The notes beneath the pieces were generated by a model. That model had not been told where the DNA came from and ran no database searches. It saw only the letters and a list, made by a program, of their open reading frames with translations. From assembly GCF_003591485.1 (NCBI RefSeq), contig NZ_QZCF01000002.1:903992-967991 (forward strand): a DNA stretch of 64,000 bases, written 5' to 3'. Every line of letters starts with the position of its first letter. The stretch's first letter is position 1. Below, piece after piece: positions 55,006-63,073 of the stretch. The translations under genes and the position numbers were made by a program. This DNA is from Paenibacillus sp. 1011MAR3C5. Lineage in GTDB: Bacteria; Bacillota; Bacilli; Paenibacillales; Paenibacillaceae.

Positions 55006-55914
55006 TTAATATGATTCATCATACCCCATTTTTATAGCTGCTTTATCTTCTACACTATCGAACCCATTGCCCCACATGATTCCAGCTCCATCACCACCTG
55101 CATATAAAATACTTAATGAAAATAGAAATCTACCAGTAAATCCATAATTATAATTTCCAAACCATTCAGAGGTTCTAGTGGAAGGATATTGTGAGGATCT
55201 TGTATATGCCATCCATTTTTTATCGTGGGGCGTATATCCCGGCTGTACTTTATAATCCCAAATACCTTGATTCGTGATTCTTGATATCCATAATGCTGTT
55301 GTTGCCAGTAATGCCTGAGGTCTATTTCCTTCAATGTACAAAGCTACTAGGTAATAATCTTGAATTTCTTGCTTATTTGCCTTTACTATTTGATATGCAA
55401 ATAAATCAGGTGGTATATTAAGAGGAATCAGGTTTTTTGCAAATATCTCCTCTCTTAATGATGATTCACGTTGTACATCCTCATTCAATATATTGTTTAA
55501 TTTCTGTTTCTCCATGTCTTTTGTATATATATCATTCACTGCTTCCTCAAGAGGTAAGAATACCAACTCAAAGTTATTGTCAAAGTAGACTCCTCCTACA
55601 CTAACAAGATAGTTTGATCTTTCAATTTTCAATAGGTATTTATCGAATATTTCTTTGTCTAAAGATACATCTTCTGCAGTTACATTAATTTCCATTTGTC
55701 CATTCTCATTTAGCGAAAGACCATTTCGATTAACTACTTCAGTGTGAATCCTTTTGAGTAGTTCATTCTCGTGCTTATGTTCATCAGTCAAATCACTTAT
55801 TATCGCTGCTTCTTTTACTAAATCTACTTCCTCGATTAGATTGCTCGCACTAGTAACAGGCGAAATTGACAACATTAGTGAGATGACTAGCAAGATTAAT
55901 ACGATCCTTTTCAA
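55006..55914 (-). CDS. Secreted protein with polymorphic toxin type 44-like C-terminus
   Basis: 302 residues. N-terminal signal peptide (MKRIVLILLVISLMLSISPV, cleavage near TSA), then a helical, charged region of about 200 residues, then a C-terminal domain (about 205-302) with GIWDYKVQPG, SEWFGNYNYGFTGRFL, YAGGDGAGIMWGNGFDS and EDKAAIKMGY. This order (WDxK, FGNxNYGxTG, AGxxAG, DDxxDxxxIxxG) is how I remember the toxin_44 (Ntox44) domain, a predicted nuclease toxin. The TTG start follows AAGGAGG by 6 bases. Low GC. Inference: exported antibacterial toxin or, alternatively, a degraded wall-associated protein. Confidence 0.65.
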   Translation of the reverse strand: MKRIVLILLVISLMLSISPVTSASNLIEEVDLVKEAAIISDLTDEHKHENELLKRIHTEVVNRNGLSLNENGQMEINVTAEDVSLDKEIFDKYLLKIERSNYLVSVGGVYFDNNFELVFLPLEEAVNDIYTKDMEKQKLNNILNEDVQRESSLREEIFAKNLIPLNIPPDLFAYQIVKANKQEIQDYYLVALYIEGNRPQALLATTALWISRITNQGIWDYKVQPGYTPHDKKWMAYTRSSQYPSTRTSEWFGNYNYGFTGRFLFSLSILYAGGDGAGIMWGNGFDSVEDKAAIKMGYDESY

Positions 55915-56178
55915 AAAAAACCTCCTTGTAACTTCATATTGTCACTACAATTTTACATTATACCCAATTTACGTAATATGTCAAATGTATGGATTAGTTA
56001 TTCAACCTAGATTGAACTAGTAATTAGTAATATCTATCCTATCGATATTTGATAATGAACAAGGTTAACAGAAAGATCCTTATAAATCCACATAAATATT
56101 AGCAAATGGAGGAATACCATATTAGTGCTCACAGAACTTGTACAAATATAACTATCTGGTCCATATAGTCAAAGTAAA

Positions 56179-56613
56179 CTAAACTGAATTTTTACTATAA
56201 CAAGAATACTTCTTATTAATCACGTATTTTCTGCATGCCTTTCCAGTTTCATCATAGATGTCTTTACCGACAGTTAGTACAATACTTCTATCCCCACCGC
56301 CTATGTTTGCAATTGATAGCTTATCATCATCTAACCATTTTATATGAAAAAATGTTTTTGCATCACTGTAATATACTGTCCTCTCAATATCGTCTTCCAA
56401 ATGAAAAATCACATTTACATACACATTTACACCTCCAGCAGCACCTCCATAATAATGGTAATATACTTGTGCGGTGTAGTTTCCTGAAGGTGATATTAAT
56501 TCTTCATCCTTTACCCCACTGTCATAGTTGAATTCATAAGTAAGATTTGTATAGGTTAAATAAGAAAAGACAGCTAATATTCCAACAACAATAATAATTA
56601 TATATTTTTTCAA
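56179..56613 (-). CDS. Membrane-anchored DUF5412-like protein, possible toxin partner
   Basis: 144 residues from the TTG at 56613 (AAAGGAG upstream; a longer frame to 56697 lacks a site). One N-terminal membrane helix (KKYIIIIVVGILAVFSYLTY), then an extracytoplasmic beta-rich domain (SPSGNYTAQVYYHYYGGAAG, VNVIFHLEDD, HIKWLDDDKLSI, VGKDIYDE). This resembles DUF5412 proteins of Bacillales; no function is known. It is upstream of the toxin-like gene on the same strand (265-bp gap). An immunity role is a guess from position only. Confidence 0.65.
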   Translation of the reverse strand: MKKYIIIIVVGILAVFSYLTYTNLTYEFNYDSGVKDEELISPSGNYTAQVYYHYYGGAAGGVNVYVNVIFHLEDDIERTVYYSDAKTFFHIKWLDDDKLSIANIGGGDRSIVLTVGKDIYDETGKACRKYVINKKYSCYSKNSV

Positions 56614-56914
56614 TCTTTCATCTCCTTTCAAAAGAATAAATAAACAATTATTCAATCGAAATACAACAGGAACCCCCCTATTAAATGCGAAGATCATTCG
56701 TCATTATGTCCTGCGTTAAAAATAATATTTCAACTCTAATTTGAATTATAGCATTTCTTTAAATATTCTCATAGAATTTCCCTTTTCAGCCTACTGTTAT
56801 ATATATTACTTCTAAATGATTATTGCTGGTATGGGTCTAACTGCTTGTTTGCAGTTGTCGATTTTTGACTTATAATGTTGGTTTGCGTAGGTGCAGAGGG
56901 ATGTTCACCTTTAA

Positions 56915-58475
56915 CCTGAATTACGAAAGTAACGCTATATAAAAAGTGCCCCTATCTTTGGTAGAATGGTGTTTGTCGGAACAACATCACCCAAAGAGAG
57001 GAGCACCCTTAAAGTGAAGTCTATCACAAAAATCTCGAACTTGAAAACGGAATTTTCTATGAGAAATGCAACAAATTTTGCAGGCAGCAAGGTGGTGCTA
57101 GCCTTTCTCGAAACCATCGGCTTGAGCCAAGCTTTTCAGACCCTCGGTCTTTCCAAAGCAGCCAACGCGTTATTTCCTACCCATCGCATCCTCCAGTATC
57201 TCGTCATTGGCTGGTTGCTCGGGTGCGAACGCCTCTATCATTTTAAATCTCTGAGGCAAGATTCCCTCATCCGGCATGCCCTTGGCGGTCGTCTGCCCCA
57301 TCATACGCTATTGAATAAAGAGTTGCTTCGCTTCGGCAAGTCGCAGGAGTCCTTCATACCGAAGTTGCGAGCACTCAATCTCGACATCATCGCACCGGCC
57401 CTGCCTGAATGCTCGATTCTCGATTTGGATTCATCCGTAGAAACCGTTTATGGCCATCAACAAGGCGCCGCTGTTGGTGTCAACAGTCATAAACGAGGAC
57501 GTAAAAGTTATCATCCTTTGCTCGTTTATGAAGGAAAATCGCGCCTACTCGTCAATGCCATGCTGCGATCGGGCAATACCGGCAGTTCTACAGATGTCCT
57601 GCCGTTTGCCGAAGAGACGCTACAACTATTAGGCGAACGAAAAGTTAGCCACGTCCGATTGACAAAGGCTTTAGCGGCGAAGAGTTCTATGCGTTCTAGG
57701 AAGCGAAATCCATCGGTCGGCAAGCTGAAATGGACGAATCGCCTTACTGAACATGTAAGAAAGTGCGAGCACTGGACGCGCTTCGTCGACGAGGATTGGA
57801 TCATTGAAGGCATCGTCGTGAATTACCAAGCCACTACCTGGAACAAAACAAGACGCGTAGCTGTCATTCGCAAAATGATGCGTTGCCATGACGATCATCC
57901 ACAGCTCGAACTCGACTTATTCTGGCAGTACGAAGCCATGGTCACCACTGAAAGCTGGGAGGCTATTGATGTATGGCGCTTCTACAACCAACGCTGCTGC
58001 ATGAAGAACTACATCAAAGAAGGAAAGAACGGATTTTCCATCCACCGGATCCCGACCCAATCCTTTGCCGCTAATGAGATCGATCTATTACTCAAGTTGC
58101 TGGCCTACAATCTGTTCGAGCGATTGAAACTCCAATGTTGTGATCCCATTCATCGTTCCTTTACAATCCAGCGCTTTCGGCGGGAATTCATTCTCTGTGC
58201 CGGCGTACTGGTTCGAAGCGCTCGCAGATTCACTTTAAAACTGGCCGAATCGTTCCAAAACCGATGGGCGTGGCTGCAAATGGAACGGAAAAGTATTTTT
58301 CTGGAATAATCGATAATCCCATAATTAGTCTTGGAAATACCGTTGCCTCTTCGTGTGGGGAGGGGGATTTGTAACCAACAAACTGAACCTCCCTAAATTC
58401 TACACCCACAATTGGAACTCATTCCCTGATCGTCCTGTATCCAAAGCTTGATTTTATAGGCTTTCGTAATTCAGG
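56915..58475 (+). mobile_element. IS1380-family element, copy B
   Basis: Same terminal repeats as copy A (CCTGAATTACGAAAG at 56915; complement ends at 58475). Length is also 1561 bp. Confidence 0.92.
57014..58309 (+). CDS. IS1380-family transposase with paired frameshift (copy B)
   Basis: Identical to the protein of copy A, including the altered stretch RLTKALAAKSSMRSRKR where the second catalytic Asp is expected. Identity of the two damaged copies means the lesion predates their duplication. Movement therefore needed transposase supplied in trans, or the duplication occurred by recombination. Confidence 0.88.
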   Translation: MKSITKISNLKTEFSMRNATNFAGSKVVLAFLETIGLSQAFQTLGLSKAANALFPTHRILQYLVIGWLLGCERLYHFKSLRQDSLIRHALGGRLPHHTLLNKELLRFGKSQESFIPKLRALNLDIIAPALPECSILDLDSSVETVYGHQQGAAVGVNSHKRGRKSYHPLLVYEGKSRLLVNAMLRSGNTGSSTDVLPFAEETLQLLGERKVSHVRLTKALAAKSSMRSRKRNPSVGKLKWTNRLTEHVRKCEHWTRFVDEDWIIEGIVVNYQATTWNKTRRVAVIRKMMRCHDDHPQLELDLFWQYEAMVTTESWEAIDVWRFYNQRCCMKNYIKEGKNGFSIHRIPTQSFAANEIDLLLKLLAYNLFERLKLQCCDPIHRSFTIQRFRREFILCAGVLVRSARRFTLKLAESFQNRWAWLQMERKSIFLE

Positions 58476-58491
58476 TTCAACTGATTCAACT

Positions 58492-59271
58492 TTAAAATCT
58501 GCTGTTTGCATTTTTCCTCTTCACTTCTGGCAAGATAGCCTCGATCACATCCCAATGCTCATCAATCTTTCCATTCTCCACACGGAAAATATCGTAGAAA
58601 GCGGTATGCTGACCATTGAACGTCCCTTCACTTACCGTAAGCACAAAATCGCCTTGCCCAATCACCTGATGGATTCGATTATACTGAAATTCGATATTCC
58701 TCTCTTTCAACGATTGCAAGGCAGCATGAAGACCGGAGAGACCGTCTGCGATATGCGGACTATGCTGAATGTAGTGATCGCCATTAAAGTACGAGTTTAG
58801 CAGATCTGGGTTTTTCCCCAGCAAAATATTCTCCACATAGCTCGTAACCAATGCTTTGTTCTCATCTGTCTTATCTATTTCCTTGATCGTTACCGGCCCG
58901 TCAATCATCGTATGATGGCTTGGTGTCTTCTCTACCATCTCCTGAAGGTTGTCCCAGTGTTCGACGATAAGCCCATTCTCAAAACGGAAAATATCAATGC
59001 CAATTTTAGGACCAAAGAAATGATACACAGAATGAAGGGCGACATAGTCTCCATCGACTACTGCACGCTTAATGCTTACCTTGGTTCCGATCTCTTGCAA
59101 ATGATCCAATGCGCCAAGCAGCGCGTCCCTACCGTCGGGCAAAGCCTGATTGTGCTGAATATATCGATCCGGATGAACGTATTTCGCAATCGCTTCTGGA
59201 TTGCCGCTCTCTAAGCTTTCCAGCACGGCGATTGCCTTGCGCACAAGCTCATTCTGATGATGGATGGTCAT
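58492..59271 (-). CDS. Tandem SnoaL-like (NTF2-fold) protein
   Basis: 259 residues made of two SnoaL-like halves. The first has EAIAKYVHPDRYIQHNQ and DIFRFENGLIVEHWDNLQEM; the second has YFNGDHYIQHSPHIADG and DIFRVENGKIDEHWDVIEA. SnoaL-like proteins bind or convert small hydrophobic molecules; function unknown. Start ATG after AGGAGG. Divergent from the TetR gene at 59463. The composite transposon inserted 11 bp after its stop codon and removed its terminator to 51.0 kb. Confidence 0.92.
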   Translation of the reverse strand: MTIHHQNELVRKAIAVLESLESGNPEAIAKYVHPDRYIQHNQALPDGRDALLGALDHLQEIGTKVSIKRAVVDGDYVALHSVYHFFGPKIGIDIFRFENGLIVEHWDNLQEMVEKTPSHHTMIDGPVTIKEIDKTDENKALVTSYVENILLGKNPDLLNSYFNGDHYIQHSPHIADGLSGLHAALQSLKERNIEFQYNRIHQVIGQGDFVLTVSEGTFNGQHTAFYDIFRVENGKIDEHWDVIEAILPEVKRKNANSRF

Positions 59272-59302
59272 GGAATAATCCTCCTAAACGTTTATAGTCA
59301 TT

Positions 59303-59336
59303 AGATAAATAATGTGCACATGTTGTTTATTTATCT
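59303..59336. promoter_or_regulatory. Large inverted repeat between SnoaL-like and tetR genes
   Basis: AGATAAATAA-N14-TTATTTATCT, perfect 10-bp arms, centred about 50 bp upstream of the SnoaL-like start. The spacer contains TGTGCACA. Candidate TetR operator. Confidence 0.65.
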
Positions 59337-59462
59337 CTCGCTCATTATAATAGAGCTGAATATCACGCTCAATATTCAAAAATCTGTGTTATGAAGGATA
59401 ACAGTCATTTCATCAAGCTTTGTCGCTTAACGACCATAAATAAATGTAGGGAGAACCAAAGA

Positions 59463-60077
59463 ATGACCCAAAACAAGAAAATTGATCTTAGAATCGTGCG
59501 CACCAAACAGTCCATTCGCAAGGCGTTTTATGACCTGATTCAGGAGAAAGGATACGAAGCGATCACCATTCAGGATATTGCAGATCGGGCGATCATTAAT
59601 CGAAACACCTTTTATCTGCACTATCAAAGCAAACCCGACTTATTGGATACATGTATCCATGAATTGTTAAGCGATTTAAAGGATGCCGTCATTCTTTGTC
59701 CCATCGGCATGAATCCGTATAGCATAGCTGCAGTTGAATCCGTTATGTACACCGTGCTGGACCATATCTCTCAGAATATGACCTTTTACCACGCGATGCT
59801 GATTGATGAGAACAGAATTTATCAGTTCCACATTAAAATGGAGAGTATGATTAAAGATAAGTTAAATGAGGGGTGGAACCCTCCGCAGGGGAATTCTGCA
59901 ATATCCAAAGAATTGCTGCTCGAATACCTCGTGACGTCTTTCATGGGGATTGTCCTATGGTGGATTAGGAACGATAAGCCTCTTCCTGCTGAAGAAGTTT
60001 CAGTCCAATTTAGCAAACTCGTCGCCTACGGACATTTGAAAGCGGACGTTGGGAATCAGCCTGGAAATAAGGAGTAA
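59463..60077 (+). CDS. TetR-family transcriptional regulator
   Basis: 204 residues from the ATG at 59463 (AGGGAG upstream). HTH ITIQDIADRAIINRNTFYLH, then YQSKPDLLDTCI and a TetR_C_7 domain ending in GIVLWWIRNDKPLPAEEVS, closely parallel to the TetR at 45208. Divergent from the SnoaL-like gene and likely its repressor. The longer reading from 59391 includes no good start site. Confidence 0.9.
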   Translation: MTQNKKIDLRIVRTKQSIRKAFYDLIQEKGYEAITIQDIADRAIINRNTFYLHYQSKPDLLDTCIHELLSDLKDAVILCPIGMNPYSIAAVESVMYTVLDHISQNMTFYHAMLIDENRIYQFHIKMESMIKDKLNEGWNPPQGNSAISKELLLEYLVTSFMGIVLWWIRNDKPLPAEEVSVQFSKLVAYGHLKADVGNQPGNKE

Positions 60078-60205
60078 ACAAAAGAAAAACCCAAAGCACC
60101 ACCCACAGTTCCATCGACCTTCAGTCAGCTATCTTGGACTTGTACTCTACGATGTTGACCCAAATAACTATGCCCCCTGACCGTAATGGCCAGCGGGTAC
60201 AGTTA

Positions 60206-61621
60206 TTAGTTACAGCATGAAGTATGGCTTGTGCTTGATGCTGTTGTTTGGCTGCTTTGGTTTTCTGCTTGTTGTGTTTCTGAAAGGCTATTGCTGTATA
60301 GAACCGATCCATTGACGCTGCACACGCCCGTTTCTGGCAAATCCAGCTCTACATTCGCAGCCGCTTCCCAATCCCCGCTAATGGCCGCAACAATGGACCT
60401 GACCTGCTCATAGCCGGTAGCCATTAAGAAAGTAGGCGCACGACCGTAACTCTTTGATCCGGCAACATAAAAGTTCGGGTCCGGTTGTCGCAGTTCTTTT
60501 TCACCATGAGGTCTTACGGTTCCGCAGCTATGAATGTTCGGATCAATTAATGGCGCGAGCGCAGTTACGCTCTCAATGTCTGTATCCATGTCAATCCTGA
60601 CTTCTCTAAGGAAAGAGATATCCGGCCGTGATCCCGTATTGCTGATGATTTCATCCAATCCATTGATCCGCACCGTCTCGCCATTCACTTTGCCCAGAAC
60701 ATTAATCCTGGCTCCATCCTTCTCAAATCCATTAATTAGAAAAGAAGTATATACCGCGATCTTTCCCGATTCGACCAACTCCTGAAGCCGCATTCCGAGC
60801 AAACCACGCTCACGAAGAGCGTCTCGTTCCTGTCCACCAAAAACCTCTTGTACGTTGGATTTTCGGATGATCCAAGTTATCGTTGTTTGCGGTTGCTGCT
60901 CCTGCAGACGTTCCAGGTCCAGCAACGCATGAATGGCGGAATGGCCGCTTCCGACTACAAGCACATGCTTGGCTGCATATCGCTTCTGTTCCTTGCCTAA
61001 ATCCGGAATGCCGTACGTAATCTGGCTGCTTAATGCCTGCTCCTCCCTTGTCCAGACCCCGTCTGAAGCTGCAGGATTCGGATTCGACCATGTGCCGGAG
61101 GCGTCTATGACCGCCTTGGCTTCATACCTGATCGTTTGATTCTCCTGTTGAACATGCAGGACAAAGGGCAGCTTATCGCGACCGGCTGTTTTCACCTTGC
61201 TCAAACCTTTGCGGCTCACAGCCACTACTTTGGCATTATAATGGACAAATGGTTTAATCGCAGGAAGCTGTGCCAGCGGAACCAAATATTCGTCGATTAT
61301 CTCCTTGCCTGTTGGGAATGCTTCTTCATTGGGCAATTTCCATTCTGAAGCTTCCAGCAACTGCCTAGCCGCTTTATCCGCAATAAATGGCCACGGAGTA
61401 AATACACGTACATGCCCCCAATTGCCCACATTTCCTGCTATATGCGCAGCGGCTTCAAAGAGAATAAACGACTCTCCCTTCGTGACTAGGTGGGCAGCAG
61501 CGGCCAAGCCTACCGGCCCCCCGCCGATTATGGCTACTGGCAAATCATGATTTATTGACACAGGAGTTGAAGCTTTCCTCGAAAGCTGAACCGGAACTGG
61601 TCTTGAACAACATTGACTCAT
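60206..61621 (-). CDS. FAD/NAD(P)-binding flavoprotein with terminal Cys pairs
   Basis: 471 residues from the ATG at 61621 (GGAGG upstream). Two dinucleotide folds: FAD motif VAIIGGGPVGLAAAAHLV and NADPH motif VLVVGSGHSAIHAL. ISNTGSRPDISFL and FYVAGSKSYGRAPTF fit a CzcO/flavin-monooxygenase-like enzyme. Unusually, vicinal Cys pairs mark both ends (MSQCCSRP and TSCCN). Such pairs bind soft metals or arsenicals. It follows the Cys-pair MarR gene and shares an operator motif with it. Inference: redox enzyme for an arsenic- or thiol-stress response; alternative is a general monooxygenase. Confidence 0.85.
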   Translation of the reverse strand: MSQCCSRPVPVQLSRKASTPVSINHDLPVAIIGGGPVGLAAAAHLVTKGESFILFEAAAHIAGNVGNWGHVRVFTPWPFIADKAARQLLEASEWKLPNEEAFPTGKEIIDEYLVPLAQLPAIKPFVHYNAKVVAVSRKGLSKVKTAGRDKLPFVLHVQQENQTIRYEAKAVIDASGTWSNPNPAASDGVWTREEQALSSQITYGIPDLGKEQKRYAAKHVLVVGSGHSAIHALLDLERLQEQQPQTTITWIIRKSNVQEVFGGQERDALRERGLLGMRLQELVESGKIAVYTSFLINGFEKDGARINVLGKVNGETVRINGLDEIISNTGSRPDISFLREVRIDMDTDIESVTALAPLIDPNIHSCGTVRPHGEKELRQPDPNFYVAGSKSYGRAPTFLMATGYEQVRSIVAAISGDWEAAANVELDLPETGVCSVNGSVLYSNSLSETQQAENQSSQTTASSTSHTSCCN

Positions 61622-61709
61622 AGGGATAACCTCCAATTATTCAGATATGATTCATGCAGCATTCATCAAGCTAGTTGGTTAATGTATTCTCACCTCCCTT
61701 CTAGTTATT

Positions 61710-61727
61710 ATTTGCAAATTGCAAGTA
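61710..61727. promoter_or_regulatory. MarR box upstream of the flavoprotein gene
   Basis: ATTTGCAAATTGCAAGTA; inner inverted repeat TTGCA-N3-TGCAA. Lies 89 bp upstream of the flavoprotein start, in the gap after the MarR stop. Confidence 0.65.
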
Positions 61728-61742
61728 TTTTTCAAAAGAATA

Positions 61743-62192
61743 TCACCCGATGGGGGTGATACAACACATGCTCGATTTGGCCATAGCTCCATTTAATAGC
61801 TTGATCGACCGCAGAACGGTTTCTTTCTCAAAGTCGTTCATATGAGAGAACACTTCATCCAGGTATTCGTTCATTTGATGATCGATCGTTGCGGCTACGT
61901 ACTTCCCTTCCGTCGTCAGTGAAAGCACTTGTACTCTCCTGTCTTCGGAATCAGGAACTTTTTTGACTAATTTCATTTTTATAAGTGCCTGAATCTGCCG
62001 GCTAAAAGTGGTTACATCCGTACCTAGCGCCTCCGATACTTGCTGTATGGATGGTTTGGTTTGTCTGTCAATTTCATAAAGAATATGGCTTTGAACCAGC
62101 GAAATCTCGAATCCGCCAGCTGTACAACAGTTTTTATTAAGAAACCCAAACCGGCGTGTCATGATTTGAAAGAGACCTCGAACATTTTCCAT
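61743..62192 (-). CDS. MarR-family regulator with two vicinal Cys pairs
   Basis: 149 residues from the ATG at 62192 (GAGGTG upstream; the GTG at 62201 lies in that site). MarR winged helix: SLVQSHILYEIDRQTKPSIQ, VSEALGTDVTTFSRQIQALI, KKVPDSEDRRVQVLSLTTEG. Cys pairs occur at the N-terminal side (FLNKNCCTAGGFEI) and at the very C-terminus (MAKSSMCCITPIG). Four cysteines in two CC pairs suggest a thiol or metalloid sensor. Matching TTGCA-N3-TGCAA boxes precede this gene and the flavoprotein gene. Confidence 0.9.
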   Translation of the reverse strand: MENVRGLFQIMTRRFGFLNKNCCTAGGFEISLVQSHILYEIDRQTKPSIQQVSEALGTDVTTFSRQIQALIKMKLVKKVPDSEDRRVQVLSLTTEGKYVAATIDHQMNEYLDEVFSHMNDFEKETVLRSIKLLNGAMAKSSMCCITPIG

Positions 62193-62227
62193 TGGCTTCA
62201 CCTCATGTATTTAGTTATACATTAATC

Positions 62228-62245
62228 ATTTGCAAAATGCAAGCA
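62228..62245. promoter_or_regulatory. MarR box upstream of the MarR gene
   Basis: ATTTGCAAAATGCAAGCA, 36 bp upstream of the start codon; 16 bases match the box at 61710 except one. Confidence 0.68.
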
Positions 62246-62611
62246 ATATATTCATCTTCAAAAGTATCGTTTTGCGGGTATACCAGTTTATACCTTCCCC
62301 ATGAAGAATGCTCGTAAACCTGAACCAAGCATACTCTAGCCCTATTATTCCAAGCATGAAGCTGAACAAAGGCTATAATTTTTTTCCCGCTTAGATTCAT
62401 CTGTTGACAATGTGGATGGATTTGGGCAATCGATCCGTTTTATCACAAATACTTAGGATGAAGTCGTCAGCCTTTTTAGTCTTCGTTAGCCTCTGATCTC
62501 ATTCCGGATTCTGAATCATCGTATCCCTTCAAAGCTTTTAAATAAACTTAATGGCTTTAGTTAATCGTACAATATTCTTCTATTGGAAGTTCATAGTATG
62601 AGGTTGAGGTG
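62246..62611. other. 366-base gap, no clear gene
   Basis: A minus-strand frame 62215-62400 (61 codons; YKLVYPQNDTFEDEYIA) reads somewhat like a protein C-terminus but has no ribosome binding site and overlaps the operator, so I do not call it. Nothing else recognised. Confidence 0.45.
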
Positions 62612-63058
62612 ATGAAATTGGCTATGCATAAGCAGCCTACAGAATTATGTCGAAGATTCGCAAAGATTTTAAATGCAACGCCGTCTGTTATTAATGGTGT
62701 ATGCACCGCAACACGGTCCCGAACGAACATCAAACCACGGGTGTTAGGCAGAAGAGCAGAATCATTTATGTTTGTCCCTCAAGCCTATTCTTTTGAGAAT
62801 GTCGACAGTCAGGGGAAGGCTTTGTGCTTGGGGGAAACGGTGATCCTGCAATTTGAATTAAACCCATTTATTTCGCGTCTTCGGAAACAAGGCATCAAGG
62901 TCACAGCAACTCATAATCACTGGCTATTTGACTCCCCCCGTCTCATGTATATCCACTATGAAGCTATCGATAAACCACTTGATTTTGCGAGAAAGGTACG
63001 CTTTGCCAATCGTGTACTTACGTCACGGATTATCCGAGGGAAAGTATCGACAAAATAG
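62612..63058 (+). CDS. DUF1259-family protein, copy 1
   Basis: 148 residues from the ATG at 62612. DUF1259 (LppY/LpqO) features: INGVCTATRSRTNIKP, VLGRRAESFMFVPQ, ALCLGETVILQFELNPF, VTATHNHWLFDSPRLMY. The His-x-His in HNHWLFD may bind metal. Function unknown; many relatives are secreted or duplicated domains, but no signal peptide is visible here. Followed after 15 bp by a paralogue, and together they look like one operon from a tandem duplication. Confidence 0.9.
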   Translation: MKLAMHKQPTELCRRFAKILNATPSVINGVCTATRSRTNIKPRVLGRRAESFMFVPQAYSFENVDSQGKALCLGETVILQFELNPFISRLRKQGIKVTATHNHWLFDSPRLMYIHYEAIDKPLDFARKVRFANRVLTSRIIRGKVSTK

Positions 63059-63073
63059 GGAGGATTACAACTA

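Larger units (their letters stand above)
51089..58475. mobile_element. Putative composite transposon bounded by two IS1380-family copies
   Basis: Two identical 1561-bp elements in direct orientation flank a 4.27-kb cargo. The base pairs outside are TTCAA on both sides (51084-51088 and 58476-58480). The inner flanks (TTTAG at 52650 and TTTAA before 56915) do not match those, so neither copy alone shows a clean duplication. That is the pattern left when the pair moved as one unit. Cargo: gene fragment (52.7 kb), IS256-family element, toxin-44-like secreted protein, membrane-anchored DUF5412-like protein. Confidence 0.72.

Noticed and set aside
49369..58475. IS4 element and the two IS1380 copies as one larger transposon
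   Set aside because: The IS4 element has its own complete 7-bp duplication outside the TTCAA boundary, so it inserted independently.
62215..62400. 61-codon minus-strand frame upstream of the Cys-pair MarR gene
   Set aside because: Overlaps the operator and promoter region and has no ribosome binding site.
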